The notes under the pieces: generated by a model
What the model saw: the letters and a program-made list of their open reading frames with translations, nothing else
Database searches by the model: none
What the model was told of the DNA's origin: nothing
Assembly: GCF_041431135.1 (NCBI RefSeq)
Contig: NZ_CP107799.1
Coordinates: 7,192,001 to 7,256,000, forward strand
Reading direction: 5' to 3'
DNA length: 64,000 nucleotides
Source: Streptomyces sp. NBC_00554
GTDB taxonomy: Bacteria > Actinomycetota > Actinomycetes > Streptomycetales > Streptomycetaceae
Position numbers and translations under genes: made by a program
Shown here: in pieces, positions 33,201 through 41,275 of the stretch
Layout: each line of letters begins with the position of its first letter
How positions within the stretch are numbered: position 1 is the first letter of the stretch

Positions 33201-33350
33201 GGCCGGGAGCTGTACTACCGCAGCCAGGGCAAAGGGCAGTCCAACCTCATCAAGAGCTTCGAACAGCGATACGGACTGTGGGAGACGCCGAACTCCATGC
33301 GCAATGTCGACCGGGAGTGCCAGGTGATGGTGAAGGGAGCCGACCTGTGA
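30225..33350 (+). CDS. drmA: DrmA-type helicase of DISARM
   Basis: 1,041 aa, ATG with AAGGA upstream. The N-terminal 400 residues form the DrmA-specific region. The SF2 helicase core shows motif I WFPTGGGKTEAYL near 425, a zinc-binding CPWCGTR...CPRDEC insertion (about 540-570), motif II VIQDELHLLTGPLGTTVGL near 628 and VASTATIRR. The C-terminal helicase lobe has LSVGVDVKRL and QATSRVGRH. DrmA is one of the two genes common to all DISARM loci and forms a DNA-binding complex with DrmB. Its stop overlaps the drmB GTG start by 4 nt. Confidence 0.92.
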   Translation: MDARQELVAYLHRQLVGPAQGERETLDAPPDRQYLMGTLYPQEADLQRQLDLAVEELEGAGTEGAAEDTAPASDPVPESNAWLPSSLGFSFYTDATTVEITCTGARYQTHAATGERGRRWERVPLPAETHTLGPDRDHVAVLDGRAELRVRRRAFGTGHLVTVALVNIARHEQALGKAAQWDRMLFQVGLEARPVGGGIRQYPSVRLASRDLEEQELRLQYEHVRTHAVGHGCAVAEHYDEKARRVTALSAAVMPEAEASGIRAAGLTGTPVLDVLHLADPEVSADQLREELAEFIADYRAWYVGQLNQDVPDWGRDAADRILRRIRDTVTRIESGVRTLCDPSRPELLHAFRAANRAMALQMRHSAPDLAGTRRPRHAAVPLDPEPDPAAAWRPFQLAFFLLALDGVADPRHADRATTDLIWFPTGGGKTEAYLLLAAFEMVLRRREPDGGGTAVLSRYTLSLLTTQQFQRAATTVCALETLRRADPVTYGQEPFSIGLWVGETTTPNTYEKARAAFDDVRAAARPDDVFILDRCPWCGTRILPAHKSPDIGDYGVRAAADSFAFFCPRDECAFHDELPVAVVDEQLYDRPPTFVLGTVDKFARLAWEPRAGRLFGARRGNRPPSLVIQDELHLLTGPLGTTVGLYEAAVLGLCTAPDGTGPKVVASTATIRRSGEQVRALYGGGVQLFPPAGLDARHSYFAEPDTSRPGRRYLGVMAQGHTAGRAAVATAAAMLQGAWELPEEHRDAYWTLVAYHHSLRELGRTVTAAADDIPAQLAGLESGVGTRELADRQVQELTSNLPRAEQPVLLDRLEKRWDEKESVSFLPCTNMLSVGVDVKRLALMLMQGQPKTTAEYIQATSRVGRHSVPGLVVTFFNATRPRDRSHYETFDVYHRSLYRHVEPTSVTPWSMPSRTRALHAALVILVRHRLGLAAENQAGHLTDRIAEVEAVAEELAARAEACEPSSGDAVRKELADLIAVWEDAARAARKDGRELYYRSQGKGQSNLIKSFEQRYGLWETPNSMRNVDRECQVMVKGADL

Positions 33351-35194
33351 GCCGCAAGCTGCGGGTACGCCAGTCGCAGACGGTGGTGCCCTTCGGGGTC
33401 GGAGCCGTCTTCGACATCCAGGGAGAGTCGTTCGTCGCCACCGGCATCGGTGACTGGCCGGGAAAGGGCCGACAGAAGGTGGAGTCTCCCCGGCTGGCCT
33501 CCCGGCTCGGGGTGACGGGCTTCTACGCCGCTCCCGCGACGGCCAACGACCGCTACGACACTCCGGACGCGCCCGGTGCGCCGTACATTCGTTTCCCGTC
33601 CTGGCTGTTCTGCGGTGCGTGCCGGCGCATGAAGCGCTGGCGCATCGCCGACGAGAAGCCCGGACAGCCGCCGCGCTGCCCCTCCTGCTCGCCGGGCCGG
33701 ATGCTCGCACCCATGCGGTTCGTGCAGATCTGCGCGGCCGGGCATCTCAGTGACATCGACTGGTGGTTCTGGGCCCATTCGAGGCGTGAGGCCGGCGAGC
33801 GACGTCAGTGCGGCGAACGCGAGAAGCTCCGCTTCCTCGTCTCCGAGCGCGCCTCAGGACTCGAGGCGCTCTCTGTCACCTGCACCGCGAAGGGCTGCGG
33901 CGCTGCCCGCGATCTGCTCGACATCCTCGGCACGCACGGCATGCGCTGCTCGGGACGCAATCCCTGGCAGAGGAGGAGCGAAGCCACTGAATGCGTCAAG
34001 CCGGTACAGGTGGTCCAGAGAACGGCAGGAAACCTGTACTACCCGGTGACGCACTCGGCTCTCGACATTCCCGAGACGGACGTACGCGCTCATGACGACG
34101 ATGCGCTGGCCGAACGTGTACGCCAGCATGATCTGTGGGTGCAGTTGTGCCGCGACGCCGGGAAGCCGCGCGCGGCCATGTTCCGGGAGGTGATCCTGGA
34201 GGACACCGGTGCCGACGAGGACCTCCTGGACGCACTTCTCGGTGAGGAGACGGGACAACCTCCCGAGGCGTCCTCCGACGCGCCCGCCGCCCCGGCTCGA
34301 CCCGATCTGAGCCGCGAGGAATGGGCCGCGTTCATGGCGCCCACTCCGCCGGCTACGCGTGACTTCGCGCTGCGCGAGACCACCCTCGGTCTCGCCGGCG
34401 AGACCGAGGACCCGTGGGCGGGACTGCGGCGCCGTTTCGGCCGGATCGTCCTCGCCGACCGGCTGCGCGAGGTACGCGCCCTGTCCGGCTTCACCCGGGT
34501 CTCACCGGACGCCGCAGCCGTCCCCGCCGACACCTCAAGGCGCCTGAAGTGGCTGCCGGCGGTGGAGGTCTTCGGAGAAGGGGTCTTCCTCACGCTGGAC
34601 AGAGGCGAACTGGCCACCTGGGAAAGCGATATGAGAGTGCATCGGCGTGTCACCGGCATGCGTGCGGATCTCGACCGCTCCTTCCAGAAGGATCGCCTGG
34701 AGGCCCTCACCGGACCCGAACTCACCCCCCGGTTCGTCCTCCTGCACACCCTGGCGCATCTGCTGATCCGTCAGCTCTCCTTCGAGTCCGGATACACCAC
34801 GGCGAGCCTGCGCGAACGGATCTACGCACGGCCCGAGCAGGACCAATACGGCATCCTCATCTACACCGCCGCCGGGGACGCCGAGGGCACTCTCGGAGGC
34901 CTCGTCCGGCAGGGTGAACCCCCGCGCCTGGCGGAGACCTTGCTACGGATGACGGAGGCAGCCGCCTGGTGCTCGGCCGACCCCCTCTGCGCCGAACACA
35001 CCGGCCAGGGCTTTGGCAACCTCAACCGCGCCGCCTGTCATGCATGCGCCCTCCTTCCGGAGACCAGCTGCGAGGCCGGCAACGCCTTGCTCGACCGCGC
35101 CTTGGTCGTGGGTGGCGAACACGTGCCCGGCTACTTGGAAGCGATAGTCACCGCTGCCCGTGCCGCCGCGGTCACCGCTCTGGAGCAGTCATGA
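33347..35194 (+). CDS. drmB: DrmB-type DUF1998 subunit of DISARM
   Basis: 615 aa, GTG start inside the drmA stop (GTGA), with GGAG upstream. It opens with the DrmB signature RVRQSQTVVPFGVGAVFDIQG. A four-Cys zinc cluster (FCGACRRMKRW ... CPSC) and the hydrophobic QICAAGHLSDIDWWFW segment follow. The C-terminal DUF1998 part includes LLHTLAHLLIRQLSFESGY and Cys-rich RAACHACALLPETSCE. It is partner of DrmA. The downstream helicase-like gene starts within its stop codon (ATGA). Confidence 0.92.
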   Translation: MSRKLRVRQSQTVVPFGVGAVFDIQGESFVATGIGDWPGKGRQKVESPRLASRLGVTGFYAAPATANDRYDTPDAPGAPYIRFPSWLFCGACRRMKRWRIADEKPGQPPRCPSCSPGRMLAPMRFVQICAAGHLSDIDWWFWAHSRREAGERRQCGEREKLRFLVSERASGLEALSVTCTAKGCGAARDLLDILGTHGMRCSGRNPWQRRSEATECVKPVQVVQRTAGNLYYPVTHSALDIPETDVRAHDDDALAERVRQHDLWVQLCRDAGKPRAAMFREVILEDTGADEDLLDALLGEETGQPPEASSDAPAAPARPDLSREEWAAFMAPTPPATRDFALRETTLGLAGETEDPWAGLRRRFGRIVLADRLREVRALSGFTRVSPDAAAVPADTSRRLKWLPAVEVFGEGVFLTLDRGELATWESDMRVHRRVTGMRADLDRSFQKDRLEALTGPELTPRFVLLHTLAHLLIRQLSFESGYTTASLRERIYARPEQDQYGILIYTAAGDAEGTLGGLVRQGEPPRLAETLLRMTEAAAWCSADPLCAEHTGQGFGNLNRAACHACALLPETSCEAGNALLDRALVVGGEHVPGYLEAIVTAARAAAVTALEQS

Positions 35195-36282
35195 CACTCA
35201 CCTACCTCGGGCTTTCGCCGGAACAACGTGCCTGCCTCGACGATCTCCCCTTTGACGGCAACCATCTCGTCAGCGGCCCGCCCGGCAGCGGCAAGAGCAT
35301 CCTGGCCGCCCAACGGGCCGTCATGCTCGCCCTCACGGGCACTCCGGTGACCTTGCTGACCCGCTCCAACCTTCTGCGACAGTCCCTGGCCGCGATGGTC
35401 CACGCAGTGGGCCCGGCGGACCGCAGCGTACGAGTGGCGACCGCGCACGCCTGGCTCACCGAGTGGTTCGGCGGGAAGGTCCCACGTACCGGCGACGGCT
35501 GGTACGACTGGGCGGCGTGCTACGAGCGCGCCGCGGAGACCGGCCCCGTACCCGGTCTCACCCTCGTCGTGGACGAAGGCCAAGACCTGCCGCCCGAGTT
35601 CTACCGCTTCTGCCGACTGCTCCAGGCCCGTACGACGGTGTACGCCGACGAGTGCCAGCGCCTGACCGACACCAACTCCACTCTCGCGGAGATCACCCAG
35701 CGCCTGGGTCGGTGCACGCGTCTCGAACTCGACGGGAATCACCGCAACACACGCCAGATCGCGGCGTTCGCCGCCCACTTCCATGCGGGGGCCGGAGTGC
35801 CTGCCCTCCCCGAACGCGAAGGGCCGCCTCCGCGACTGCACCGCCTGCCGCATCGCGGCGCCGCCGACCTGCTGATTCTCCTGGCGGAGAAGCATCCCCA
35901 GCAGAGCATCGGTGTGATCGTGAAGTCGACCGACACTCAATTCTCGCTGCTCGGCAGTCTGGAGCGCAGAGCACCACGGCTCAAGCCGCAGTTGTACACC
36001 TCCCGAGCCCGGGCCGCGCAAGGCCGCTACCGCACGCTGGACCTTGGCCGGCCCGGAATCGTGCTCGTCCACCGGGCGAGCGCCAAAGGGCTTGGATTCG
36101 ACACCGTCGTCATCCCCGACACGCATACGGACGCGGCTGTCGATCCCACTTCGGCCACCCTGCGGATGGCGTACTACGTTCTGGCCACCCGCGCACGACG
36201 TGAACTCCATCTGGCCTACGAGGGGGACACTGAGCCACCTCTGTGTGCGCAAGTGGGGTCCGGCTACTTGCTGCGCGGCTGA
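35191..36282 (+). CDS. Small SF1 (UvrD/PcrA-like) helicase or ATPase in the drmC position
   Basis: 363 aa, start overlapping drmB by 4 nt. Walker A GPPGSGKSIL is near residues 24-33, motif II LVVDEGQDLPPEF near 125, and motif III/IV-like YADECQRLTD. HRNTRQIAAF follows, then a UvrD-type C-terminal signature (RASAKGLGFDTVVIPD ... YVLATRARRELHL). It is much shorter than UvrD (about 720 aa) and lacks the 1B/2B insertions. In canonical DISARM this position is held by drmC, a phospholipase-D nuclease; no HxK(x4)D motif is present here. Last gene of the rightward arm. Confidence 0.85.
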   Translation: MTLTYLGLSPEQRACLDDLPFDGNHLVSGPPGSGKSILAAQRAVMLALTGTPVTLLTRSNLLRQSLAAMVHAVGPADRSVRVATAHAWLTEWFGGKVPRTGDGWYDWAACYERAAETGPVPGLTLVVDEGQDLPPEFYRFCRLLQARTTVYADECQRLTDTNSTLAEITQRLGRCTRLELDGNHRNTRQIAAFAAHFHAGAGVPALPEREGPPPRLHRLPHRGAADLLILLAEKHPQQSIGVIVKSTDTQFSLLGSLERRAPRLKPQLYTSRARAAQGRYRTLDLGRPGIVLVHRASAKGLGFDTVVIPDTHTDAAVDPTSATLRMAYYVLATRARRELHLAYEGDTEPPLCAQVGSGYLLRG

Positions 36283-37559
36283 CGACAGCCCTGGATGAGT
36301 GTCGCCGGGGCCGCAACAGCCCGGTGTTGCTGTCCGGCGGATGTGGTCTCGTCTGCCGTCCCGCGCCGCGGAGGGTGAGCCGGCGGAGGCGGCCCCGCGC
36401 GTCCCAGCCCGAAGTCGGCCTCTGGATGCCCCAGAAGCCTGCGGTGCCGCTGTGCACGCAATGTGCACGGCCCTTCTTGGCCGCGCAGAACGTCTGTACC
36501 TCTCAGAGGCCGATTTCGCGAGCCGCGAACCTGTCCCCGGCGTCTACCCGACTCGTCTGCCGACAGGGCTCTGGTTTTATGGCCTGGTTGGGGCCCTCTT
36601 CCGTGTGAGGGAGACTTCCTGCTCCTGGCTGGGAGCTTCCGTTGGGCTCTGGGGCAAATCCGAGCGCGGTCCGTCAGTGGCGTCCGTGGGCATGAGTCTT
36701 CTCCTCGGCACCGGTGCGAGCCATTGTGGTCGCGTTCACAGCGGGGATGTAGCCGGCCACCGGTCCTCGACATCACCGTCCGACTCTTTGTCGGTTCTTG
36801 TGGATGAGCCTGACCGATCACCAGTCGCCGACGTCGAAGTTCGCGTCGATCGGCATGCCGTTGAACGCGAAGACGGCCACGAGGTAGTTCCTCAGCGCGA
36901 CGAGCCGGTCTTACAGCTTCTCCGTCAGTTCCCAGGTCTCGACGGTCTCGGACCGGGACCTCGCAGCGGGCATCGCTGGTACTTGCTCGAAGAACCACCC
37001 CGGCTCCGGGTCGCCCACATGCAGGGACACGCTCGGGTCATCGTCCTCGTCGGCGAGACATTCGAGAAGTCCGCGCTGGGCCTGCCGTGGCGATGGTCGA
37101 CGGGAATGCCGCCTCGGCGGTGGTGGCGTGGGTGGGCGTGGTGGTGGGCGGCGTACATCCGGAGGGTGAACGCGCACTTCATGCCGCTCAAGCCCTGGCC
37201 AGGAAGAACGCCCCGGCCGGGGCTCTCTGTGCGCGGTCGTCCCCGCCCCCCGTCCCCAACCCCCCACCCATTCCTGGGAGTTCCGAGGGAGTCTCATGTG
37301 CGGGGTGTGAATGGCGTGCTACGTAAGGTAAACATGCGTGGGATGGCTGAGAAACTTTTTCGAATTGACCACGAAATCTCCTCAAGCCGTCGGAGGATGT
37401 GTGACGGCAAGGGCGCGGGCTGACGGGCACGCGCTGCTGGCGGCCATGTTTGGTGTTTGCTTATTCGCTTTGGTGTGGGTGCGCAAGAAGGTTTTTTGCT
37501 GTCCTGGTGGGGGTTTTTCGCCATGCGGCAATTTACGTAATAAGCCCAGGGGGGCTCTC
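36283..37559. other. Degenerate gap between defence island and polysaccharide locus
   Basis: This 1.28-kb stretch lacks a convincing intact gene: long open frames on both strands have unlikely composition and no recognisable domain. It contains a direct repeat TGTGCACG-CAA-TGTGCACG (36451-36469), a decayed leftward gene (36818-37160), and an AT-richer 250 bp before 37560 that presumably carries the promoter of the deacetylase gene. Confidence 0.5.
36818..37160 (-). pseudogene. Broken leftward gene with internal stop
   Basis: One frame reads GLLECLADEDDDPSVSLHVG ... ETVETWELTEKL, meets TAA at 36911-36913, and continues in the same frame as DRLVALRNYLVAVFAFNGMP to TGA at 36818-36820. Upstream the plausible coding appears to move to another frame (DHRHGRPSADFSNVSP). 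A nonsense codon inside protein-like sequence, with a likely frameshift, indicates decay. Family not recognised. Confidence 0.4.
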
Positions 37560-39584
37560 GTGTACGGGTTTTCGCGGAAGGCTGCCGTCTGCGCGGCGGC
37601 GTTGTTAGTCACGTTTCTGGCGCCTGTGACCGGGGCCAGAGCCGATGAGTTGGAACCGAGAATCGACCTCAGGGTGTTGGTGGTCGATGACGGTGGCGCG
37701 GCTACCGAGGCTGTTGCGGCTGAGCTCGAGGGAGCTGGGATGCCGTACACCGAGGTTGATTTGAATGATGCCGGGAGGCCGCAGATCGACGCGGGCTTTC
37801 TGAGTGACACCGTCGACGGGCGGCCGAGGGCGAAGTTCCAGGCCGTGGTGCTGCCGAACGACAACCCCTTCGGGGCGGGGTCGGGGGAGATGGCGGCGCT
37901 CACGGCGTACGAGCAGACGTATGGGATTCGGCAAGTCGACGCGTACACGTACGCCCAGCCGGCCGTGGGGCTCAACTGGGCGCAGGATCCTGGGTACATG
38001 GGGTCGCTGGACGGTACGACGGCGCAGGTGACCGCTGCCGGGCTGGCCGGGCCCTTCGGGTATCTCGACGGGGCGGTTCCCTTCGAGGACAACTCGGCCG
38101 AGGTGTCGGAGAGTTACGGGTTCCTGGCTGTGCCGCTCGCTCAGCAGGCGGAGGGGGCGGAGTTCACGACCTTCGTGGAGGCGCCGATTCCCGGTACCGC
38201 GGTGAGCGGATCGCTGATCGGGGAGTACGCGCACGACGGGCGCCGGGAACTGGTCGTGACCTTCGTCTACAACGAGGCCCAGCAGCAGTACCGGCTGCTC
38301 GCGCGCGGAATCGTGGAGTGGATGACGCAGGGCGTCCATCTGGGCGCCGACCGCAACTACTTCACGGTGCACGTCGATGATGTCTTCGGTGCCGATGACC
38401 GCTGGGACACCGAGCTGAACTGCACACCCGGAGACGTGGACTGCACCGGGGGTGAGGGGACCGAGGATCCGATCCGGATGACGGTCGCGGACGCCCAGTA
38501 CGCCAAGCAGTGGTCGCAGGAGCACGGTCTGACGCTCGACTTCTTGTTCAACGGCGCGGGCAGCGAGACCTACAAGGACGAGAACAGTGGCGTGGACGCG
38601 CTCACCGATCAACTCGTCGCGGACAAGGACGCTTTCCGGTGGGTGAACCACACCTACGACCACCCGTTCCTGGGCTGCGTGCAGAACGTGACCGTTGTGC
38701 CGTGGGTGTGCTCCACCGACTCGGCCGGGAACGTGCAGTGGGTCAGCCAGGCGGAGATCACCGCTCAGATCGCGGACAACGTGAACTGGGCCGCAGGGAA
38801 GGGCCTGACCCTCGACAACACCGAGCTCGTCACGGGTGAGCACTCGGGCATGAGGGTGCTTCCGCAGCAGCCCGACGACAACCCGAACCTGGCGCCCGCG
38901 CTCGCCGCGACCGGAGTGACCTCGCTGGGCAGCGACAACTCGCGTGACCCGCAGCAGCGGCAGGTCGGCTCGGCGCTCACCGTGCCGCGCTTCCCGATGA
39001 ACATCTTCTACAACGCGGGCAAGGCTTCGGAGATGGTGGACGAGTACAACTGGATCTACACCAGCGCCGCCGATGGCGGCAGCGGGATCTGCGACGGTTC
39101 CACGACGACCACCTGCCTGGACGCCCCGCTGGACACCGCGACGGGATACGCCTCGTACATCGTTCCGACCGAGAGCCGGATCGCGCTCGGCCACGCGCTG
39201 TCGAACAACCCGCGCCCGCACTACATCCACCAGTCGAATCTCGCCGAGGAGCGCATCGCCTACCCGGCCCTCGAGAAGGTCCTGAGCGACTACGCGAGCC
39301 TCTTCGCCGACAGCACCCCGCTGGTCAACCAGGGGCTGAAGGACACCAGCGTCGAGCTGCAGCGTCGGGCCGCCTGGGACGCCGCCGTCGACAGCGGTCA
39401 GGTCACCGTCTACCGGATCGGGAACACCGTCACCATCGACGCGCCCAGTGGGGTGCAGGCTCCGGCGACCATGCCCGCCGGGACGACCGGCTTTGGCAGC
39501 CCCTACGCGGGCCTGAGATCCGGATGGGTCGACAGCGGCTCGCTGGAGCCGGCAGAGGTAGGGGCAGTGGCAGCGGCCGGGTAG
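37560..39584 (+). CDS. Secreted PelA-type deacetylase, contains TTA codon
   Basis: 674 aa from GTG 37560, with a run of six G residues 6 nt upstream; the frame is open further 5' but the signal peptide fixes this start. Residues 1-28 are a Sec signal peptide ending GARA-DE. A Rossmann-like segment (RIDLRVLVVDDGGAATEAVA) follows, as in the middle domain of PelA. The carbohydrate-esterase-4/NodB-like deacetylase has metal motifs HVDDVFG near 271 and NHTYDHPF near 363. It would deacetylate a secreted amino-sugar polymer outside the cell. Codon 16 (37605-37607) is TTA, implying bldA dependence. First gene of the Pel-like locus. Confidence 0.8.
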   Translation: MYGFSRKAAVCAAALLVTFLAPVTGARADELEPRIDLRVLVVDDGGAATEAVAAELEGAGMPYTEVDLNDAGRPQIDAGFLSDTVDGRPRAKFQAVVLPNDNPFGAGSGEMAALTAYEQTYGIRQVDAYTYAQPAVGLNWAQDPGYMGSLDGTTAQVTAAGLAGPFGYLDGAVPFEDNSAEVSESYGFLAVPLAQQAEGAEFTTFVEAPIPGTAVSGSLIGEYAHDGRRELVVTFVYNEAQQQYRLLARGIVEWMTQGVHLGADRNYFTVHVDDVFGADDRWDTELNCTPGDVDCTGGEGTEDPIRMTVADAQYAKQWSQEHGLTLDFLFNGAGSETYKDENSGVDALTDQLVADKDAFRWVNHTYDHPFLGCVQNVTVVPWVCSTDSAGNVQWVSQAEITAQIADNVNWAAGKGLTLDNTELVTGEHSGMRVLPQQPDDNPNLAPALAATGVTSLGSDNSRDPQQRQVGSALTVPRFPMNIFYNAGKASEMVDEYNWIYTSAADGGSGICDGSTTTTCLDAPLDTATGYASYIVPTESRIALGHALSNNPRPHYIHQSNLAEERIAYPALEKVLSDYASLFADSTPLVNQGLKDTSVELQRRAAWDAAVDSGQVTVYRIGNTVTIDAPSGVQAPATMPAGTTGFGSPYAGLRSGWVDSGSLEPAEVGAVAAAG

Positions 39585-39594
39585 ACGCCCGCCC

Positions 39595-39632
39595 GGCAAC
39601 ACCGGCCGCCACCGGCAACACCGGCCGCCACG
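39595..39632. repeat. Tandem 19-bp duplication
   Basis: GGCAACACCGGCCGCCACC at 39595-39613 is repeated at 39614-39632 with one change. It follows the deacetylase stop directly and overlaps the hairpin at 39621-39639. Confidence 0.8.
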
Positions 39633-39639
39633 CGGCCGG
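39621..39639 (+). terminator. Strong GC hairpin after deacetylase gene
   Basis: CCGGCCGC, loop CAC, GCGGCCGG: a perfect 8-bp stem, 37 nt after the stop codon and 65 nt before the pelF-like start. No U-tract follows, as is usual for Streptomyces terminators. It may attenuate rather than fully stop transcription into pelF. Confidence 0.5.
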
Positions 39640-39703
39640 GAACCGCGGGTCTTGACCAGGCCCGCGGCATGAACTGAACCGTTCCTTGGGGGGAATGAGA
39701 CGC

Positions 39704-41275
39704 ATGTCCACGCGAGAGCTCCTGCACGCCGTGCCGCCGCCAGGCACGGACGACCAGGCGGTGGTGACACTGCTGACGGAGGGAACGTATCCGCACCAGC
39801 ACGGCGGGGTGAGTGTCTGGTGCGACCAGTTGGTACGGGGGATGCCCGACGTCGGCTTCAGGGTCGTCGCGATCACCGGGACCGGCCAGGAAGCGTTCGC
39901 GTGGGAGCTGCCCCCGAATGTGGGCGGGGTGGTCTCCGTACCCCTGTGGGGACCGGTTCCGGACGGACGCGCGCCCCGGGGGCGGCGGCTGCGCCGTTTC
40001 CTCGGCACGTATGAGCGGTTCCTGCTCTCGCTCCTCGAGCCCGGCTCGCCGACTACCGGGGCGGACTTCGCCGACGGCCTGTACGCCCTCGCCGCGCGGG
40101 CCCGCAAGGGGGAACTGTCGGCGGCCATGCGCACCGAGGACGCGCTGCGCACCCTGACCGCGGTGTGGAACCGGCCGCACATAGCCGTGGCCGCGGCCCG
40201 GCCGACCCTGCATGACGCTCTCACCGCCACCGAACTCCTCGAGCACGCCCTGCGGCCGCTGTCCGTCGTACCGCCGGAGGGCGGAGTGGCGCATGCCGTC
40301 AGCGGGGGGCTGGCGGCGCTGCCCGGGCTGATGGCCCATCAACTGCACGGCACACCACTGCTGCTCACCGAGCACGGCGTCTACCTCCGCGAGCGCTACC
40401 TCGGCTACCGCACGGGCGGTTACCGCTGGCCGGTGAAGTCACTGCTGCTCGGCTTCTTCCGACTGCTGGCCCGGGAGACCTACGCCCGCGCCGCCCTCGT
40501 CACCCCGGGCAACCGCTACAACCGGCGCTGGGAGGAGCACGGCGGCACGGAGCCCGACCGGATACGCACCGTCTACAACGGGGTCGACCCCGGCGCCTTC
40601 CCGCCCGCCGGTCCCGAACCCGAACTGCCCACCCTCACCTGGGCCGGACGCGTCGACCCGATCAAGGACCTGGAGACGCTGATCCGCGCCTTCGCCCTCG
40701 TACGCGAGGAGTTGCCGCAGGCGCGGCTGCGGCTGTTCGGCGGCACGCCGCGCGGAGGCGAGGCCTACCGGGAGCGCTGCCAGGCACTCGCCGAGGAGTT
40801 GGGGGCCGGGGACTCGGTGGTCTTCGAGGGCCGAGTGGAGGACATCCGCGACGCGTACGCGGCGGGCAACGTGGTGATGCTGTCCAGCATCAGCGAGGGC
40901 TTTCCCTTCACCCTCATCGAGGCGATGTCGTGCGGGCGGGCCACCGTCTCCACCGACGTGGGCGGCGTGCGCGAGGCGGTCGGCGACACCGGCCTCGTCG
41001 TACCGCCCCGCGAGCCGCGGGAGATGGCGCGGGCGGCGCTGGAGCTGCTGCGCGATCCGTCGCGACGCGCGTTGATGGGGGAGGCCGCGCGCTTGAGGGT
41101 GATCGAACAGTTCACGCTCCGGCAGACCATCGACACCTTCCGCGGGATCTACGGCGAACTCGCCGCGGGGTCCGCCACCGGGCGCGAGCGGTACGTCGAG
41201 GGGGCTGCGGACGGGCGCGAGCGGCAGCAGGAGCTTGCGGTGCACGGCGTACGGCAGGCGGGTGAGGCGGGGTGA
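39704..41275 (+). CDS. pelF: PelF-type GT4 glycosyltransferase
   Basis: 523 aa from ATG 39704 (MSTRELL), with GGGGGGA 9 nt upstream. The PelF signature VTLLTEGTYPHQHGGVSVWC is at about residues 20-42, followed by a GT-B fold. The C-terminal nucleotide-sugar domain has VDPIKDLETLIRAF, FEGRVEDIRDAYA and the EX7E pair SEGFPFTLIEAMSCG. PelF polymerises GalNAc from UDP-GalNAc in the cytosol. The last 30 residues (ERYVEGAADGR) carry the same 11-residue repeat that fills the next gene, whose GTG overlaps this stop. Confidence 0.87.
   Translation: MSTRELLHAVPPPGTDDQAVVTLLTEGTYPHQHGGVSVWCDQLVRGMPDVGFRVVAITGTGQEAFAWELPPNVGGVVSVPLWGPVPDGRAPRGRRLRRFLGTYERFLLSLLEPGSPTTGADFADGLYALAARARKGELSAAMRTEDALRTLTAVWNRPHIAVAAARPTLHDALTATELLEHALRPLSVVPPEGGVAHAVSGGLAALPGLMAHQLHGTPLLLTEHGVYLRERYLGYRTGGYRWPVKSLLLGFFRLLARETYARAALVTPGNRYNRRWEEHGGTEPDRIRTVYNGVDPGAFPPAGPEPELPTLTWAGRVDPIKDLETLIRAFALVREELPQARLRLFGGTPRGGEAYRERCQALAEELGAGDSVVFEGRVEDIRDAYAAGNVVMLSSISEGFPFTLIEAMSCGRATVSTDVGGVREAVGDTGLVVPPREPREMARAALELLRDPSRRALMGEAARLRVIEQFTLRQTIDTFRGIYGELAAGSATGRERYVEGAADGRERQQELAVHGVRQAGEAG

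Noticed and set aside
36299..37423. 374-codon rightward frame after the SF1 helicase gene
   Set aside because: Composition is erratic, no motif is seen, and it lies over a decayed leftward gene.
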